Assembly (NCBI GenBank): GCA_963920635.1
Contig: OY987299.1
Coordinates: forward strand, 21,840,901-21,904,900
DNA length: 64,000 nucleotides
Direction of reading: 5' to 3'
From: Pseudeuparius sepicola
Lineage: Eukaryota > Arthropoda > Insecta > Coleoptera > Anthribidae
Shown here: positions 11,058 through 22,607 of the stretch, one piece after another
Position numbering within the stretch: position 1 is the first letter of the stretch
Layout of the letters: every line of letters begins with the position of its first letter
Translations under genes and position numbers: made by a program
Notes under the pieces: model-generated
Told to the model about the DNA's origin: nothing
The model's input: only the letters and a program-made list of their open reading frames with translations
Database searches by the model: none

Positions 11058-12869
11058 CATTGAATTAACAAGTAGATTGAAGGAGTGTAGAGAGAGAAAC
11101 TGGCAGTAACTGAAATAGTAAATAAATCAGCTGATTCCTGCAAAAACCACATAACACAAAATAGGTAAAACGTCAAACTGTTTGTCCTAACTTCTATTTT
11201 TTGTGTCCTGTGCTTCAAACGAGTTCCTTGTCAAACGTCATTTTCATTCTGTCCCAATAATATATATTTGATTTGAGTTCGTGTCGTGGTGGTAGCACGA
11301 GTATAAGTGGTAGTTTCGTGTAAAACGGCGTTGAGTTTTCTTAGTTGGTGTTTGGTTTAATATTTGTAGATCAGAGAGAAAATTTAATTTAGCTATGTGA
11401 CTATATTCTCTCTGTTGTAGTTGTAGACTACCAAAAAGAGGGTCAACTCTTCCTGGATTGGGAGAGTTAGGACAACAATGACACTTTTTAACAGAAAAAA
11501 ATGATATTTCAAAAGTCACATCAATTTTGTGGATAAAAAATAATTTGGACTAGATTTCATGGCCGTAACAAACTTCTGACCACAGGAATATCTATATGTA
11601 TTAAAGTTGTCCATGATACACGCGCCCATCTGTGAAGTGAGGAATATAGGTACTAAACAAATGTTATTTGAAAAGCTCCTCTTACTCATTTAATTACTAT
11701 TATTACTGTTACTTAAATCGTATTTTTTGGCAGAAGCCACAGTTTAATTATGAAAAAGTGAAAAGTGTAAAGAAGGTCACAATTAAACTGTAAGTTTTTC
11801 CAACAAATAACGACTTAAGCCTGGTTCATGCAGCTTCTTTATCTTTTAATTTTACTTTATCTTTAAGAAGTAACCATTGTCTCTTGATTTGAACTGACCA
11901 ATGACATTTAATTTTTCATATTTCAAGATATATATTATATAATATAATCTAGAACACATCCGAACAATGCCTTTAAATGTAGGTAACCTCTGCTCTAGTT
12001 TCTGTCCAGTTCCAACACTTTTTCCGCTATTGAAGATTGCATGGTCTGCATAAATTACTACTACTTTTTGGATACAATCCAAAACACATAGTTGCACATA
12101 CTTAATTATCATTATCATTATCTATATTTCTTCTATAGGACATCTTCTTTGCTCTTTTCTCTGCTGTTATCTATAATAATAATTCTGCAGAACATTTTGT
12201 GATACCACGTATTTGGTTATTTGTAATAATCGGGCAGCTGCAACTAATACTTGAAAACTAATATGTGCAATATTTTACATTTTTCTTTTGAGTTATTTTA
12301 AAGTTGAAATGACAGTGTCATTCTTTAAGTGTCTTAAATACAGGGCAATCAGGACATAAACTGTTTCAGTTTTCTATTAAAAACACTCCGCCCATAAGTT
12401 CCCATCATTTTTCTTAAATTTTACATAAATCATAACCTAAATACAAATATATTCTAATTTGACATAGGTACAGTTTCTATGGAAATCTAAAATTTTTGCG
12501 GGGCAAAATACGCCATTGAATATAAAAAATCCGACCCCTATATAGATTCAATGCTAAATTAGTCTATGGGCCATGCCAACAATGAACAAGAACAAAGAAC
12601 AACGCAGTGTAGACCCAAGGCTAGCACCGTTCACATGGTGGCGATGGCCCATATATTAGTTCGCATAGTCCCGTCGGGGCGTTCCCATCCTAAATTCAGT
12701 CGCTTATATACGCGTTGAATACGCGTATATACGCGTTCTGTGCAATTTTTATATTCAAAGTGCTGTTGAAAACATCGTGTCTCTAATATCACCCTATCTC
12801 TTGGAAAACTGCAAAGTTATTAGCAAAGACTTTTGAAACTTTATATATTTAATAATAAGACTGAATGAA

Positions 12870-12949
12870 CAAGAATGAAAAGAAACCCCACTATTCTTAT
12901 TCTTTCCGCCCCCTTTGGTACATCCAAATACACAACGGGAGTTGACCAT
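12870..12949 (-). pseudogene. THAP zinc-finger N-terminal fragment
   Basis: Reading leftward from an ATG at 12949, the frame gives MVNSRCVFGC then GVSFHS. This matches the start of a THAP domain: Cys-x3-Cys followed by the F-H-x-F/P turn. After that the frame leaves the family, and no downstream Trp or Cys-x2-His pair follows. It ends about 60-80 bp left of the retrotransposon insertion, which lies on its promoter side. It is probably a broken transposase or regulator exon of the enclosing TIR element. Confidence 0.6.
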
Positions 12950-13021
12950 CTTTATTGTATAGCCACATAGCTTAATTAAATTTGCTCTCTGATCTAAAAA
13001 TATTAAACCAAACACGACCAC

Positions 13022-16000
13022 AGACGAGTAGCCAACTTGCTGATCTCTGAGCTGAAAGACGACGCTCTACAGCAGGTCCGTTCTGACAGTTGGCAACAAC
13101 GTCTACAATTCCTAAATCCCCAAAAACGTAAATACTGGCAAGGCCCTCAAAGGCAACTCCTCCCGTTTTTTGATTCCACCGATCCACGGCCCTCTGAGGA
13201 GAAGGCCGAAGCTTTCGCCGACCATTTCCAATTACAATTTCAACCCAATTTAGATCCTGACGATGATCTCGAGCGGGAGGAGGCGCTGGAGACCGAGGTG
13301 GGTCGCTCCTTGCGCCAAAACCCCCCGGAACCTCTCCCGTTTTGCACCCACGAAGAGCTGGTTGCCATTATCTCGACTCTAAATGTCCACAAAGCCCCAG
13401 GATACGACAACATATCCAACAAGGCAATCAAACTTCTCCCTCAGAAACAAATCGTCAAATTCCTAAATCTGATAAATCAGTACCTTTGTCATCTTTATTT
13501 TCCCACTTGTTGGAAGCACGCTATCGTAATAATTATTCCCAAGAAAAAGTCGTCATCCTACCCCCAAGATTATCGCCCCATTAGCCTGTTGCCAGTAGCA
13601 GGCCAAATTCTAGAACGTGTAATACAATCCCGTCTACAAGACGAGCTTAGTCGAGTAGACGCACTTCCCCCTGAGCAATTCGGCTTTCGAGGTGCACATT
13701 CCACTGATCACCAAGTCATCAGTGGTGGAAGAAGTCACGCACAACTTCCAAAATCACATAAACACAGTAGCCATTTTCCTAGATGTAGCCAAAGCCTTCG
13801 ACCGGGTATGGCACCCCGGTCTCATCTACAAATTAATCCTATTGGACATCTCCTTGGCTGTGGTGAAGATAGTCTCTTCCTTCCTGGCCGACCGGACCTT
13901 CTAGGTCAGAATAGATGGTATGGTGCCCACCTTTGTTTTTGATGTTAGTTGGTCGAGCGGTATGTTTAAAGGTGGTCCATAAGTTAATTTATTTTTGGTG
14001 TGGGCCTAAGGATTAACGGAAACAACAGGGGAATTTTAATACATATATTGAAAAAGTAAATGGTACGCCTATGGCGTATAAAATATTTCAGTTACGAATA
14101 CAGTAAAATGACTTAAGAATGCATAAATGTGTACAATTGAATTATTAAAAATATTACTAAGTAAATATAAGTAAATATAACAGTAAAGAATCAACAATAA
14201 AGAATTTAGCGCAAAATAATTATCTTTAAATTTTAGTAACTGGTTTCAAACCTAAGTGGCGAACAATACTAGCTTATAGCATAAACTGATAACAAAACCT
14301 GCAGAAATAGTACGTGAATGTTGCTCAAAATAGTCCAAGAATAATATCCAAATTATTGGCACACAAGTTAGTTAGCCTGATCACACAAACGATAATAAAA
14401 TTATGTAATTCTTAAAAATGATTCGAAATTGATAATAGAGACACAAAATTATTAAAATAACTTGAAATTGGCACAAAACGTATTTAAAAATACCCAAAAT
14501 TTAGCGTAAAATATTCAGAACTGTAACGAAATATGACAAAATATATAACAATCCTTTACGACACCTCAAGTAAACACTAATAGCATTCAAAATAAAATAA
14601 AATCAATTAAATTAATTAACTAGAAATAGAAAGGCAACTCAGTCGACAAAACCCAACAAAACAAAATTCAATCGCTTACTCTGTGGTCAGTTCAACGGGC
14701 AGCAACTGTACTAAGGCCGGCTCTGGGATGACTCTACGGCAGGCAAGGCGGCAGACTCTAGATGACTTCTCGGGCAGTACTTCGCCCTGCAACTCGGGAT
14801 CTTCTACGGCTGGCTCGGCATCGGACGCTCGCTGGTTTGTCGGGCAGAACTTCGCCCGGCAAGTGGTGGTCGGCAACGACTGGCTTCCGTTTGGGAGTAC
14901 CCTCTTTTATATCCGATTGTTCTTTGTTATCGCCTCGATTCTAGGGTTTGCAGGTGTTCGCTAGACGCTAGCGAGCTTGTCGGCGGATAGGACATATAAA
15001 CAAACATGTTTTTCGGGGAACATTAATTACCCTGGCCGATTTATCCAATATAAACAACATGGTTTTTCGATTAAATTTATGACCCGATATTCGGCGGCCT
15101 GGTCCCTAACCCGATGAATTTGAAACGAGATATTTTAAGGAAGTAGTTAACATTGTATCAAATTATTTGATAAAATAAAATAAGAAAAGTTGGTATCTAC
15201 GGGGCACCTCATTGGTATCTACGGGGCACCACAATGGTCTCCTCTCTTCCCGTAAAACGGTAGAGGCGGGGGTCCCCCAAGGCTCAGTGTTAGGTTCCAC
15301 TCTGTACAATGTCTTCACACACGATATTCCCAGATCTCCCGGCACATCGCTGTACCTGTGTGCTGATGATACTGTGATAACCGCTTCCGGTCGTCGCAGT
15401 GAGCATGCGTACAGGGTGCTCCAGGTGGCCGTGGATACTCTTTCCGAGTGGTTTGACAAGTGGAAAATCAAAGTCAATCCTGGCAAAACTCAAGCAGTCA
15501 TCTTCTCAAAGGTGTCGCCAGGCGCCGCCTACCAGAATTGTTCTAAACGATTCTGAAGTAGATTATTCCACTTCCGCGCTGTACCTAGGCGTTCACCTTG
15601 ACAGCCGGCTCACTTTCAACAAACACACTGAGAAAACCAGGCAGAAGGCCTTAAACATTTTCAAAGCAGTAGGTATATCCTATGATCCACAAAGGATCCA
15701 AACTTCCCATCCAAGCCAAACTCACTCTCTATAAGACCATTCTTCGCCCCGTGATGACCTATGCCTGCGATGCCTGGCAGCACATGGCAAAAAGTCATCA
15801 CAGAGAACTCCAAGTAGTTCAAAGTCGTTGTCTTAGGACTATCACGGGTGCCGAATGGTACGTCGCCAATCGGCACATACACCGTGACATGAATATTCCC
15901 TTTTTGAATGACTTTGTCAAGGAACTCTCCTTAAAAATCTATGCAAAGACGGAGACTCATCCAAACGCTCTTCTCAGAACTGCTACCGATTATGTCCCCA

Positions 16001-16044
16001 ATCCCGATCTCCCACATAAAAGGCCCCGACATACTCTCATCTGA
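13022..16044 (+). pseudogene. Jockey-type non-LTR retrotransposon, ORF2 relic
   Basis: Reverse transcriptase blocks occur in order: APGYDNISNKAIKLLP (13398-13440), DYRPISLLPVAGQILERV (13567-13620), PPEQFGFRGAHSTD (13669-13710), FLDVAKAFDRVWHPGL (13776-13823, motif A), EAGVPQGSVLGSTLYN (15263-15309, motif B), LCADDTVI (15356-15380, motif C), and YLGVHLDSRLTFNKH (15585-15628). A C-terminal region with RPVMTYACDAW and IHRDMNIPFL follows and stops at 16042-16044. That tail is characteristic of Jockey-clade ORF2. Frame breaks occur near 13705, 15515 and 15680, plus an in-frame stop near 13903, so it is dead. About 1.25 kb between motifs A and B is an insertion. The 5' end with the endonuclease is missing, as usual for truncated copies. 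A 22-bp direct repeat at about 15189-15226 sits at the right junction. Confidence 0.9.
13943..15152 (-). mobile_element. Solo-LTR-like insertion
   Basis: This block interrupts the Jockey-type reverse transcriptase. Its ends are TGTTAG on the left and GTTAACA on the right, giving the 5'-TGTTA...TAACA-3' termini expected of an LTR. Read on the minus strand it has a TATA box (TATAAAAG, complement of 14904-14911) followed by GC-richer sequence, as in a U3-R junction. No gag/pol is present. The immediate 5-bp flanks do not match, so a clean target duplication is not visible, and about 35 bp of AT-rich filler lies before the retrotransposon resumes. Solo LTR is my best reading. Confidence 0.45.
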
Positions 16045-16325
16045 GGAATTTTCTAGTCCTTTTTTCTAAAAAGGCAGCCAAAAAGCCATTTCGTCTGGCG
16101 TAACCCTACTCGTAGTTTTACACTAAACCGCCAAGGCTTCTTCTACAGCCACTTCTCCTACAAAATAGGGCTGGAATCCCACCACTATACCCTGAAATAG
16201 GCGAGGTTTTTAGTGGGTATGCCCCTTCCGTGGAGAGACACCCACACTACCATGCGGACGGTCGCATGGTGCCTATAAAAGGTTTTCCTCTCCTATCGCA
16301 AAAAGACAAAAAAGATACGAAAGAC
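16045..16325 (+). other. 3' tail of the Jockey-type element
   Basis: Non-coding DNA between the ORF2 stop and the inner edge of the right terminal repeat, ending in A-rich AAAAAGACAAAAAAGATACG. It fits an untranslated region with an A-rich 3' end. Confidence 0.5.
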
Positions 16326-16979
16326 ACGAACTCAAATCAAATATAAATATAGTAATTATTGGAACAGAAGGAAAATGATGTTTGACAGCGGAACTCGTTT
16401 GAAGCACAGGACACAAAAAATAGAAGTTAGGACAAATAGTTTGATGTTTTACCTATTTTGTGTTATGTGGTTTTTGCCGGAATCAGCTGATTTATTTACT
16501 ATTTCACTTACTCAAGTTTGGCTGCCTATTTCACTTACTCAAGTTTGGCTGCCTGTTTCTCTCTCTACACTCCTTCCATCTACAATGACAATTCAATGCT
16601 TTATACATCCTTTGCCTGAATCAGCTGATACGTTCATTACGCGTCCTTGTCTTACTTATTGCCATTTGAAACCTATCTCTCTCTAGAGTTGGCTGCCCCC
16701 AATAGCAGTGAAAATCACACCTGTGCGACTTCCATAGTACTTATCAATTCGATGGTGGAAAAGCTCTCATAATAAAATAAAAAGATTCAAAAATGTTCCC
16801 TCAACCGGCGCCCAGTCAAACGTGATCCCGTCCTTTACTTTGGGTTTCAACACAACAGTCTCTCAGTCTATTCTCTGTTCAGAATTCAGACCCGTATTAT
16901 GGAAATATTCCTTATTCACCTCTTTTCTCGATCAAGAACACTTTTCATAAACCCTCCATGATCTCGTTAGCCATCAGTG

Positions 16980-17320
16980 TTTGGGTAGAGACTGGATCGT
17001 AGAAACGGCGGCTCGGGCACGGAGGGCCCATCTCTCACGCCATATTTTGCAAAACAAACAGGGCCGGCGTTTGGTGGAGGTGCGGGCGCGGCGCGGCCAG
17101 ATGGGAGCACACCAATAAACCAGCCCGCCCACTTTATCTGGCATTAGCGGACGCTGGCCGGCGTAAAACGCGCATTATCTGGCCGGACAAAAGTCGAGGA
17201 CAAACGTCATAAATATAGCGGGCGTAATCTTGGAAACTGCCCGGCCAGAGGGGTGGCGCGGCCGCTGCCTCCCCCCGGCACAGGCGTACGGGGTGAAACG
17301 GTCCGGCCTTGACGTCATCA
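16980..17320. other. GC-rich island with GATA-like sites
   Basis: A GC-rich, non-repetitive segment containing ACTTTATCTGG and GCATTATCTGG (inverted AGATAA cores) in similar contexts, plus CATTAGCGG and CATAAATAT. No credible open frame crosses it. Evenly spaced AT-rich motifs in GC-rich DNA suggest an enhancer; this is inference. Confidence 0.35.
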
Positions 17321-17457
17321 TATTTAGTAATAATACAAATGCATATTTAATGATTGTTGGCCTTTTTATTGAAATATTTAATATGCGTCAAAAATAAATT
17401 AAACATATATTATTTGTTGTTTGAATATATTTTTTTCAAAATATATGTGTGGATCCG

Positions 17458-17868
17458 CGGTGGCGTCGCTCGTACCGGCGCTGACTTTTTAGGCTGCATG
17501 TTTTTCTGCCTTCGATTGACCTTGGTTCGAGGCAGGCACATGCACATGTCTTTAAAGAAAAACACCGCTATGGCCAAGAGCGCTGGACAAATGTGGATTC
17601 ACGGTATTGCTCCTAAATAGCTTTATCCGTGTGATTTACTAATTGTCCTACACTCACTGGGATTACTACGGTTTTCTAGGGTTTTCCGTAGTACTTGAGC
17701 GAATGCTATCCTAGTTCTATCGGGAAAAAAGTCGGCCCTAGCCGCAAATGGCAACGAAGACAAAATAATAGTAATTGCCCCCCTCCCCCGCACAAGCATG
17801 TGGTTGCTTCTGGGGTACTCCTAGTTTGGAGTATTGTGAGGGTGAGAATTATTATTATTATTATTATC
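17458..17868 (+). mobile_element. tRNA-like SINE, copy 2
   Basis: Same order of blocks as 8381-8803: CGGTGGCG start, CTTGGTTCGAGG B-box region, CAAGAGCGCTGGACAAAT, TTGTCCTACAC, CTATCGGGAAAA, and an (ATT)n tail ending near 17868. Many scattered substitutions and small indels separate the copies, so the family is not very recent. Confidence 0.7.
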
Positions 17869-18590
17869 GCATGGCTTCAACATAAATATTTTGCTCTACA
17901 GGCCATGCAAAGCACACGTGCATCACATTCAGAACAAAGGCTCAGAAAGTAAATAATGTCAAATGTGGACATTTTATGTCTTATTTATAACATCTCGGAC
18001 ATCTATAAACAAAAAAAAATATCTGGCCCCAGACACTTAAGAAATATTTTCTGTTATACGGCGGTCAACGTGTTAGTAATTACTAAAGTGAGGTTATATT
18101 GTAAAGTAAGCAAGTTCGAGAAGTGCAGCCTGTATGCGTGTAATCATTGCCTTAATTTAATGCCGAAAAAATTGTTTGATTCTTAAAAATATGGATATTT
18201 CTAAGTTTATCCGAAAACTTCCTTATTGCATTTTTTATGACTACATTATTTTATATCACCACATTTGGTAGTGCTCTAAATACAGGGTGTAACGGAAATC
18301 ATTATCAATATTCATTATAATACTTTATTGCTAACTGCGAATGCCTATAAGAAATAGTAAACAATTTGATAATATTAAAGAAAAAAATTAACTATTTTCA
18401 AGCAACAATAGACTTTAGTGAAGATGCAGAATTTTATTCGTCCAAACACGGAAAATATAGGCTATATTATAGGTATAGCCTATTTTTTCTAATACTAATT
18501 ATAATAATATAATATACAGACACTATTGTGGGAATACAACAAATATTAATGTACTGCACTACTAGAAATATAATAACATGTACGGGGTGT
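17869..18590. other. Gene-free AT-rich stretch
   Basis: AT-rich DNA with an isolated ACAGGGTGTAACGG word near 18290 that resembles TA-flanked MITE ends in the window. No partner end was located. Confidence 0.4.
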
Positions 18591-18592
18591 CC

Positions 18593-19340
18593 CATTTTAT
18601 ATACTTTAGCAGGTTATATTTAAATTTTGAAATTCCCTCCTAGAAAAAATCCGGATATAAGATAGTGACCGGCAGAAAGTTAGACACAAATGGAAAACTT
18701 TTTTATTATTAATTTCTCAGAAAATTTCATTCTTGATAAAAGTTGGTGCATCATTTCAAACTCAAAACGCACATATCAAAATTTAAATATCTTTCTTTGG
18801 ATACGAGGTAGATTGAAAAATGTCAAAATAACTCAAGAGTAAAGTACACTTATTTTTTAAAATACGGTAAAAGTTACTTACAAAAGTTATTTGGAATCAA
18901 AGGTGGATGTCAGATTTAAAGTCACAGCCACCTAGTCAAAAAATAGAAATTTATTTTTTTTTTGTATTTTTTTCGACCTCCCTGTGTATTACAAAAAAAA
19001 ATACCGCAAGCGCCACCTATCATCGGATAACACATGAATTTGCTACTAAACTTTAATTTTGTTCGATTAGCAGCTAGAAATTTAAATTAATTGAAATCAG
19101 AGATTAAATATATTAAATTTTTGTATCAACTTTCTGCCGGTCCCTGTATAAGGATCGATTTTTACCATTTCAACAAGTTAGCGTACCTATAAAGGTTATA
19201 CAGAGATCCCTGAAAATGTCAAATTTTAAAAATTATCTTGTATCTCAAAAACTAAGGAGGCCATGGCAATTCTGTTTACGGGGCCTTTTTATATAAAAAA
19301 AAATAGATGCAAGAGTACCTATGGAAAATGGGACATCCTG
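18593..19340. mobile_element. TA-flanked MITE, outer element of a nest
   Basis: Left end CGGGGTGTCCCATTTT (after TA at 18591-18592) is matched by AAAATGGGACATCCTG at the right. CAGGGTG-like ends after TA suggest a Tc1/mariner-type non-autonomous element. Another MITE is inserted inside it. Confidence 0.5.
18665..19146. mobile_element. TA-flanked MITE with GACCGGCAGAAAGTT ends
   Basis: Ends GTGACCGGCAGAAAGTTAGA and its counterpart CAACTTTCTGCCGGTCCCTG are flanked by TA on both sides (18663-18664 and 19147-19148). Related text starts at 19343 and at 37212. No coding capacity. Its position inside 18593-19340 shows it inserted later. Confidence 0.6.
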
Positions 19341-19342
19341 TG

Positions 19343-20104
19343 CAGTGACCGGCAGAATATACAGGGTGAGCGACACTCGACGTCCCAGGCCTACAGCGGG
19401 AACACGAAAACTCAAAATAAAATTTTGAAAAGGGGTTCTTAGATGGGACATACTAAGGTCCAATTATGACCGAAAATTAGCTTTTTTGATGTTTGGGAAA
19501 ATGGCCGCTGTGACGTCATCGATATTATTTCCCAAAAACATACCCATGGCGTTCTATTATTTTTTTATTATAATTAGTTGCAGTTTCCTCATTTGCCCGT
19601 GAAGAAAATTTTACGTTACCATATTCTACCAATTATTATTCAATCCTTTCGCGCTAAATAAGGTAGGTACTGGCGTGTATGCTGAGTGCCACACTATTTA
19701 ATTGGGTATATGATAAAAACCCAGTGAACATGTTGAACAAGCAATTATTTATTGTTGGGTTATGCAGAATAGTGTCCAAATTTCACAACAACAGACTTTG
19801 TGAATGGATTTTTACACATAAAAGTCTGAAGAATGTGCCTGGTATGGTATTTGAAATTAAATCAATACTTAGGCCCGGTTTTTTGTTTTTAACTGCAACT
19901 ATACTAATTATTATATATTATAAAAAAAATAAAAAAAATAATAGAAGGCCATGATTTTGTATTTATGCATACTTTTCATTGCAGACAACTTTCTATTATG
20001 CCATTTTTCTCTATACGATTCAAAATAAGGGTATATTTTTACTCTTGTGCCACGTATAAAACAAATAAAAAATACCATTTGTTGCGTACTTTCTGCCGAT
20101 CACT
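19343..20104. mobile_element. Related MITE with CAGTGACCGGCAGAA ends
   Basis: Left end CAGTGACCGGCAGAA and right end TTCTGCCGATCACT form short inverted termini. The interior includes another ACAGGGTGAGCG word and AT-rich DNA; open frames are not convincing. Its boundaries are less certain than those of the inner element at 18665. Confidence 0.4.
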
Positions 20105-20387
20105 ATATAGTGTATATCTATATCTTTGATATCAGAAAAATTCGTATATGTATTTAGACAATCGGAAAATATATACTGTCCATATCCATCTAAAAAAAAA
20201 AGTTTGGTCTATATCTCCGAAATGCGACATTCAATTATTGTTTTTCTGAATACATATTATATCTGAAATAACAAGAAAATTTTCAACAATTCTTATATTC
20301 ACAACTTTTTTCTAAGTTCACAAACGGAGGGCAGACTTTATGTGAATAGCTCTGTACATACAGTGAATTAAACAAATTATGAATTAT

Positions 20388-21112
20388 AGTTAGTAGTAGT
20401 TAAGCAAAGCGGGCATCAGGACAGTGACGTCACGGCCTCGGCCGCTACGTGGCAGATGTTTATTTCCGACAGGTGAGGACTTGCATTTTGACCTGGCGTG
20501 ACCCCCGGGAGGTTATTAACCTTTTCCGACAGGTGCGGACTTGCATTTTGACCTGACGTAACCCCGGACGGGACTTGACCTCGATAGGTCATTAAGAATT
20601 GTTATGACATGTTCAGCTCCCCCTCTCTACCACTAGGTTAGGACTAGGTTAACGAAACGTCAACGAACGTCGACGGAACGTCAATTTTGTCTTCACCAGC
20701 TTGCCTGAATATATTTTCAATGGCAAATCTTGCGGTAATTCCGCCAACTTGATGCTGGATTTCCGATTGAGGCACGTCAACTTGTTGATTGCTTGTAGAT
20801 CCATGTTGCCTGCTTTCAAACTAAACTGAGTTCTCCAGCTAGAACGGACCACCTTATATCCCAACCTAGTGGTAGAGAGGGGGAGCTGAACATGTCATAA
20901 CAATACATAATAACCTATCGAGGTCAAGTCCCGTCCGGGGTTACGTCAGGTCAAAATGCAAGTCCGCACCTGTCGGAAAAGGTTAATAACCTCCCGGGGG
21001 TCACGCCAGGTCAAAATGCAAGTCCTCACCTGTCGGAAATAAATATCTGCCACGTAGCGGCCGAGGCCGTGACGTCACTGTCCTGATGCCCGCTTTGCTT
21101 AACTACTGTTAG
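20388..21112. mobile_element. 0.7-kb palindrome with 250-bp arms
   Basis: The arms 20388-20638 and 20862-21112 are near-identical reverse complements, from GTAGTTAAGCAAAGCGGGCA inward through GACGTCAC, CGGCCGCTACGTGGCAGA, two tandem copies of TTCCGACAGGTG, and CTACCACTAGGTT. The loop of about 220 bp holds a 71-codon minus-strand frame (20649-20864) ending KIYSGKLVKTK, of no family I recognise. Arm identity looks high, implying recent formation or ongoing correction between arms. It is a foldback-type or MITE-type element; no target duplication is certain. Confidence 0.75.
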
Positions 21113-21569
21113 TTAGATTGTAGTTAATTTATTCTGTTTTTAATTGTGTCAAGCACACATTTTTTTATTGTCGGATAACAACAATTAGGTATGCTATTTT
21201 ATCAGCACAATAAACACAAACGTACTCGTAGTTCCCATCCTCCTATCAAATATGCCTTTGATCGGTGTTCCCATCTGTTTCATTTCCTGTGTATACCTAG
21301 AAAATACCGAATTTTGATAATATTTGACGATTTTTTAAAAATAGCTTGAAGTATATCTAGTTTTTTTTTGTCAGGTGGGTACCAGAATAGCTTTGCAAAT
21401 TTTATTTGGCTTTAGTTGAAAAATTTTGAAGCTTTCATGTTAGTTAACCCCATTTACAAACAACTCTGACTTCACTGATATGGAAATATGGTGCATTTGG
21501 CAACTGGGTCAGTCAATATTTGTCTATGATCTATGACTATGTACAAGACTATATCTTACAATAACTAAT
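21113..21569. other. Gene-free spacer
   Basis: No gene or repeat recognised. Confidence 0.4.
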
Positions 21570-21945
21570 GGAAGTGTATTTGGGTATTTATACGTCAGAC
21601 GTATATGAAAGTCGGTATAAGCAGCGTCCAGAGATAATAGTAGGTATTCTCTAGACTTTGGTATAAGTCTTGCTCCTGATTGGCGAGTTGAGTCACGTGA
21701 CTTCTTTGGACGTACCTATACATTTAGCTCCATACACGTCCGAAGTAAACTGTTTTAAATACGTCGGAAGTGCATTTTTCTCAAGCATCGTTGCAATAAC
21801 GAGCGTGTATGCCCTCCTTTTTTGGCGATGGGCGCTGCGGTATGAAAAAATAAGCGGTAATTATTTCCAACGGTGTAACCGACCCCCGATTTTCTTGAAA
21901 TTTTGGCTACCCCCCTATATTTTAGTCCGACATTCGGCGCGCCAA
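21570..21945. mobile_element. Half copy of the GGAAGTGG foldback family
   Basis: The stretch from GGAAGTGTATTTGGGTATTT to GACATTCGGCGCGCC follows the arm of the palindromic element at 38736-39409 (shared: GAGTCACGTGAC, GGCGATGGGCGCTGCGG, GATTTTCTTGAAATTTTGGC). The second arm is absent, so this is a truncated copy ending at the palindrome centre. Confidence 0.6.
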
Positions 21946-22607
21946 ATGGTTATAAACTTTGACGTTTGAAGTTTGACGTTTCCGTTTGACGTTTGAAAGT
22001 TAGACTTCGAAGATTAATTATTATAAACTCAAATTCCGTTGCCGTTTGCCATTCCGTCAGGGATAACCAACATTTATCTTTTTCCGTTTGCCGTTGCCTC
22101 TCCGGCCAATGAAGTGCCTTCTTAAGGGTCATGTGGGAGGTCACATGGTTTCCCAGTTTATCATAACTAATATACTTAGTCTAAAAGCAAACAAATTATA
22201 CAGATAGTCCATGAGTAATGCCAGATTTATAATCTGTGGTATGAACAGTAGTTAACTTGTCTCATGTTAAACTTGTCTACACGTTTTCCATTATGGTGGT
22301 GTTTATATACAATCGGTGACGTCAGAGATGTTTAAAACCTCTTTTTTCAATAGTATCCCTTTGGGTCGACGTTAACGGTATACCTATGGTTTTCCGACGC
22401 AAATGACACATGACTAAAATCATATCAATACGCATATTTTTAGAATAAATGAAAACTCAGTTTTCCATATGAAGAAATCAGGATGACTCTCTAATTCATA
22501 ACTATACCTTATTATTGTGAGAATATAAGCAACATAATGCCCTTTGAAAGGCATACTGAGTAAAATCACATCCGAAAATCTGTCACGACTGTCACTATCT
22601 CCCGGTC

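Larger units (their letters stand above)
11058..16598. mobile_element. Large element with terminal inverted repeats of about 230-270 bp
   Basis: The block 11058-11284 reappears in reverse complement at 16326-16598. Both include CAGCTGATT, ATAACACAAAATAGGTAAAAC, TTTTTTGTGTCCTGTGCTTC and TTGATTTGAGTTCGTGTC. The right arm has an extra 27-bp tandem copy of a TCACTTACTCAAGTTTGGCT stretch. The outer bases read CATTGAATT inward on both sides, but no target duplication is certain. The left interior carries a minus-strand THAP fragment, consistent with a THAP-type DNA transposon. Most of the right interior is a later Jockey-type insertion. Two independent inverted copies of a non-autonomous repeat are the alternative. 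Confidence 0.6.
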
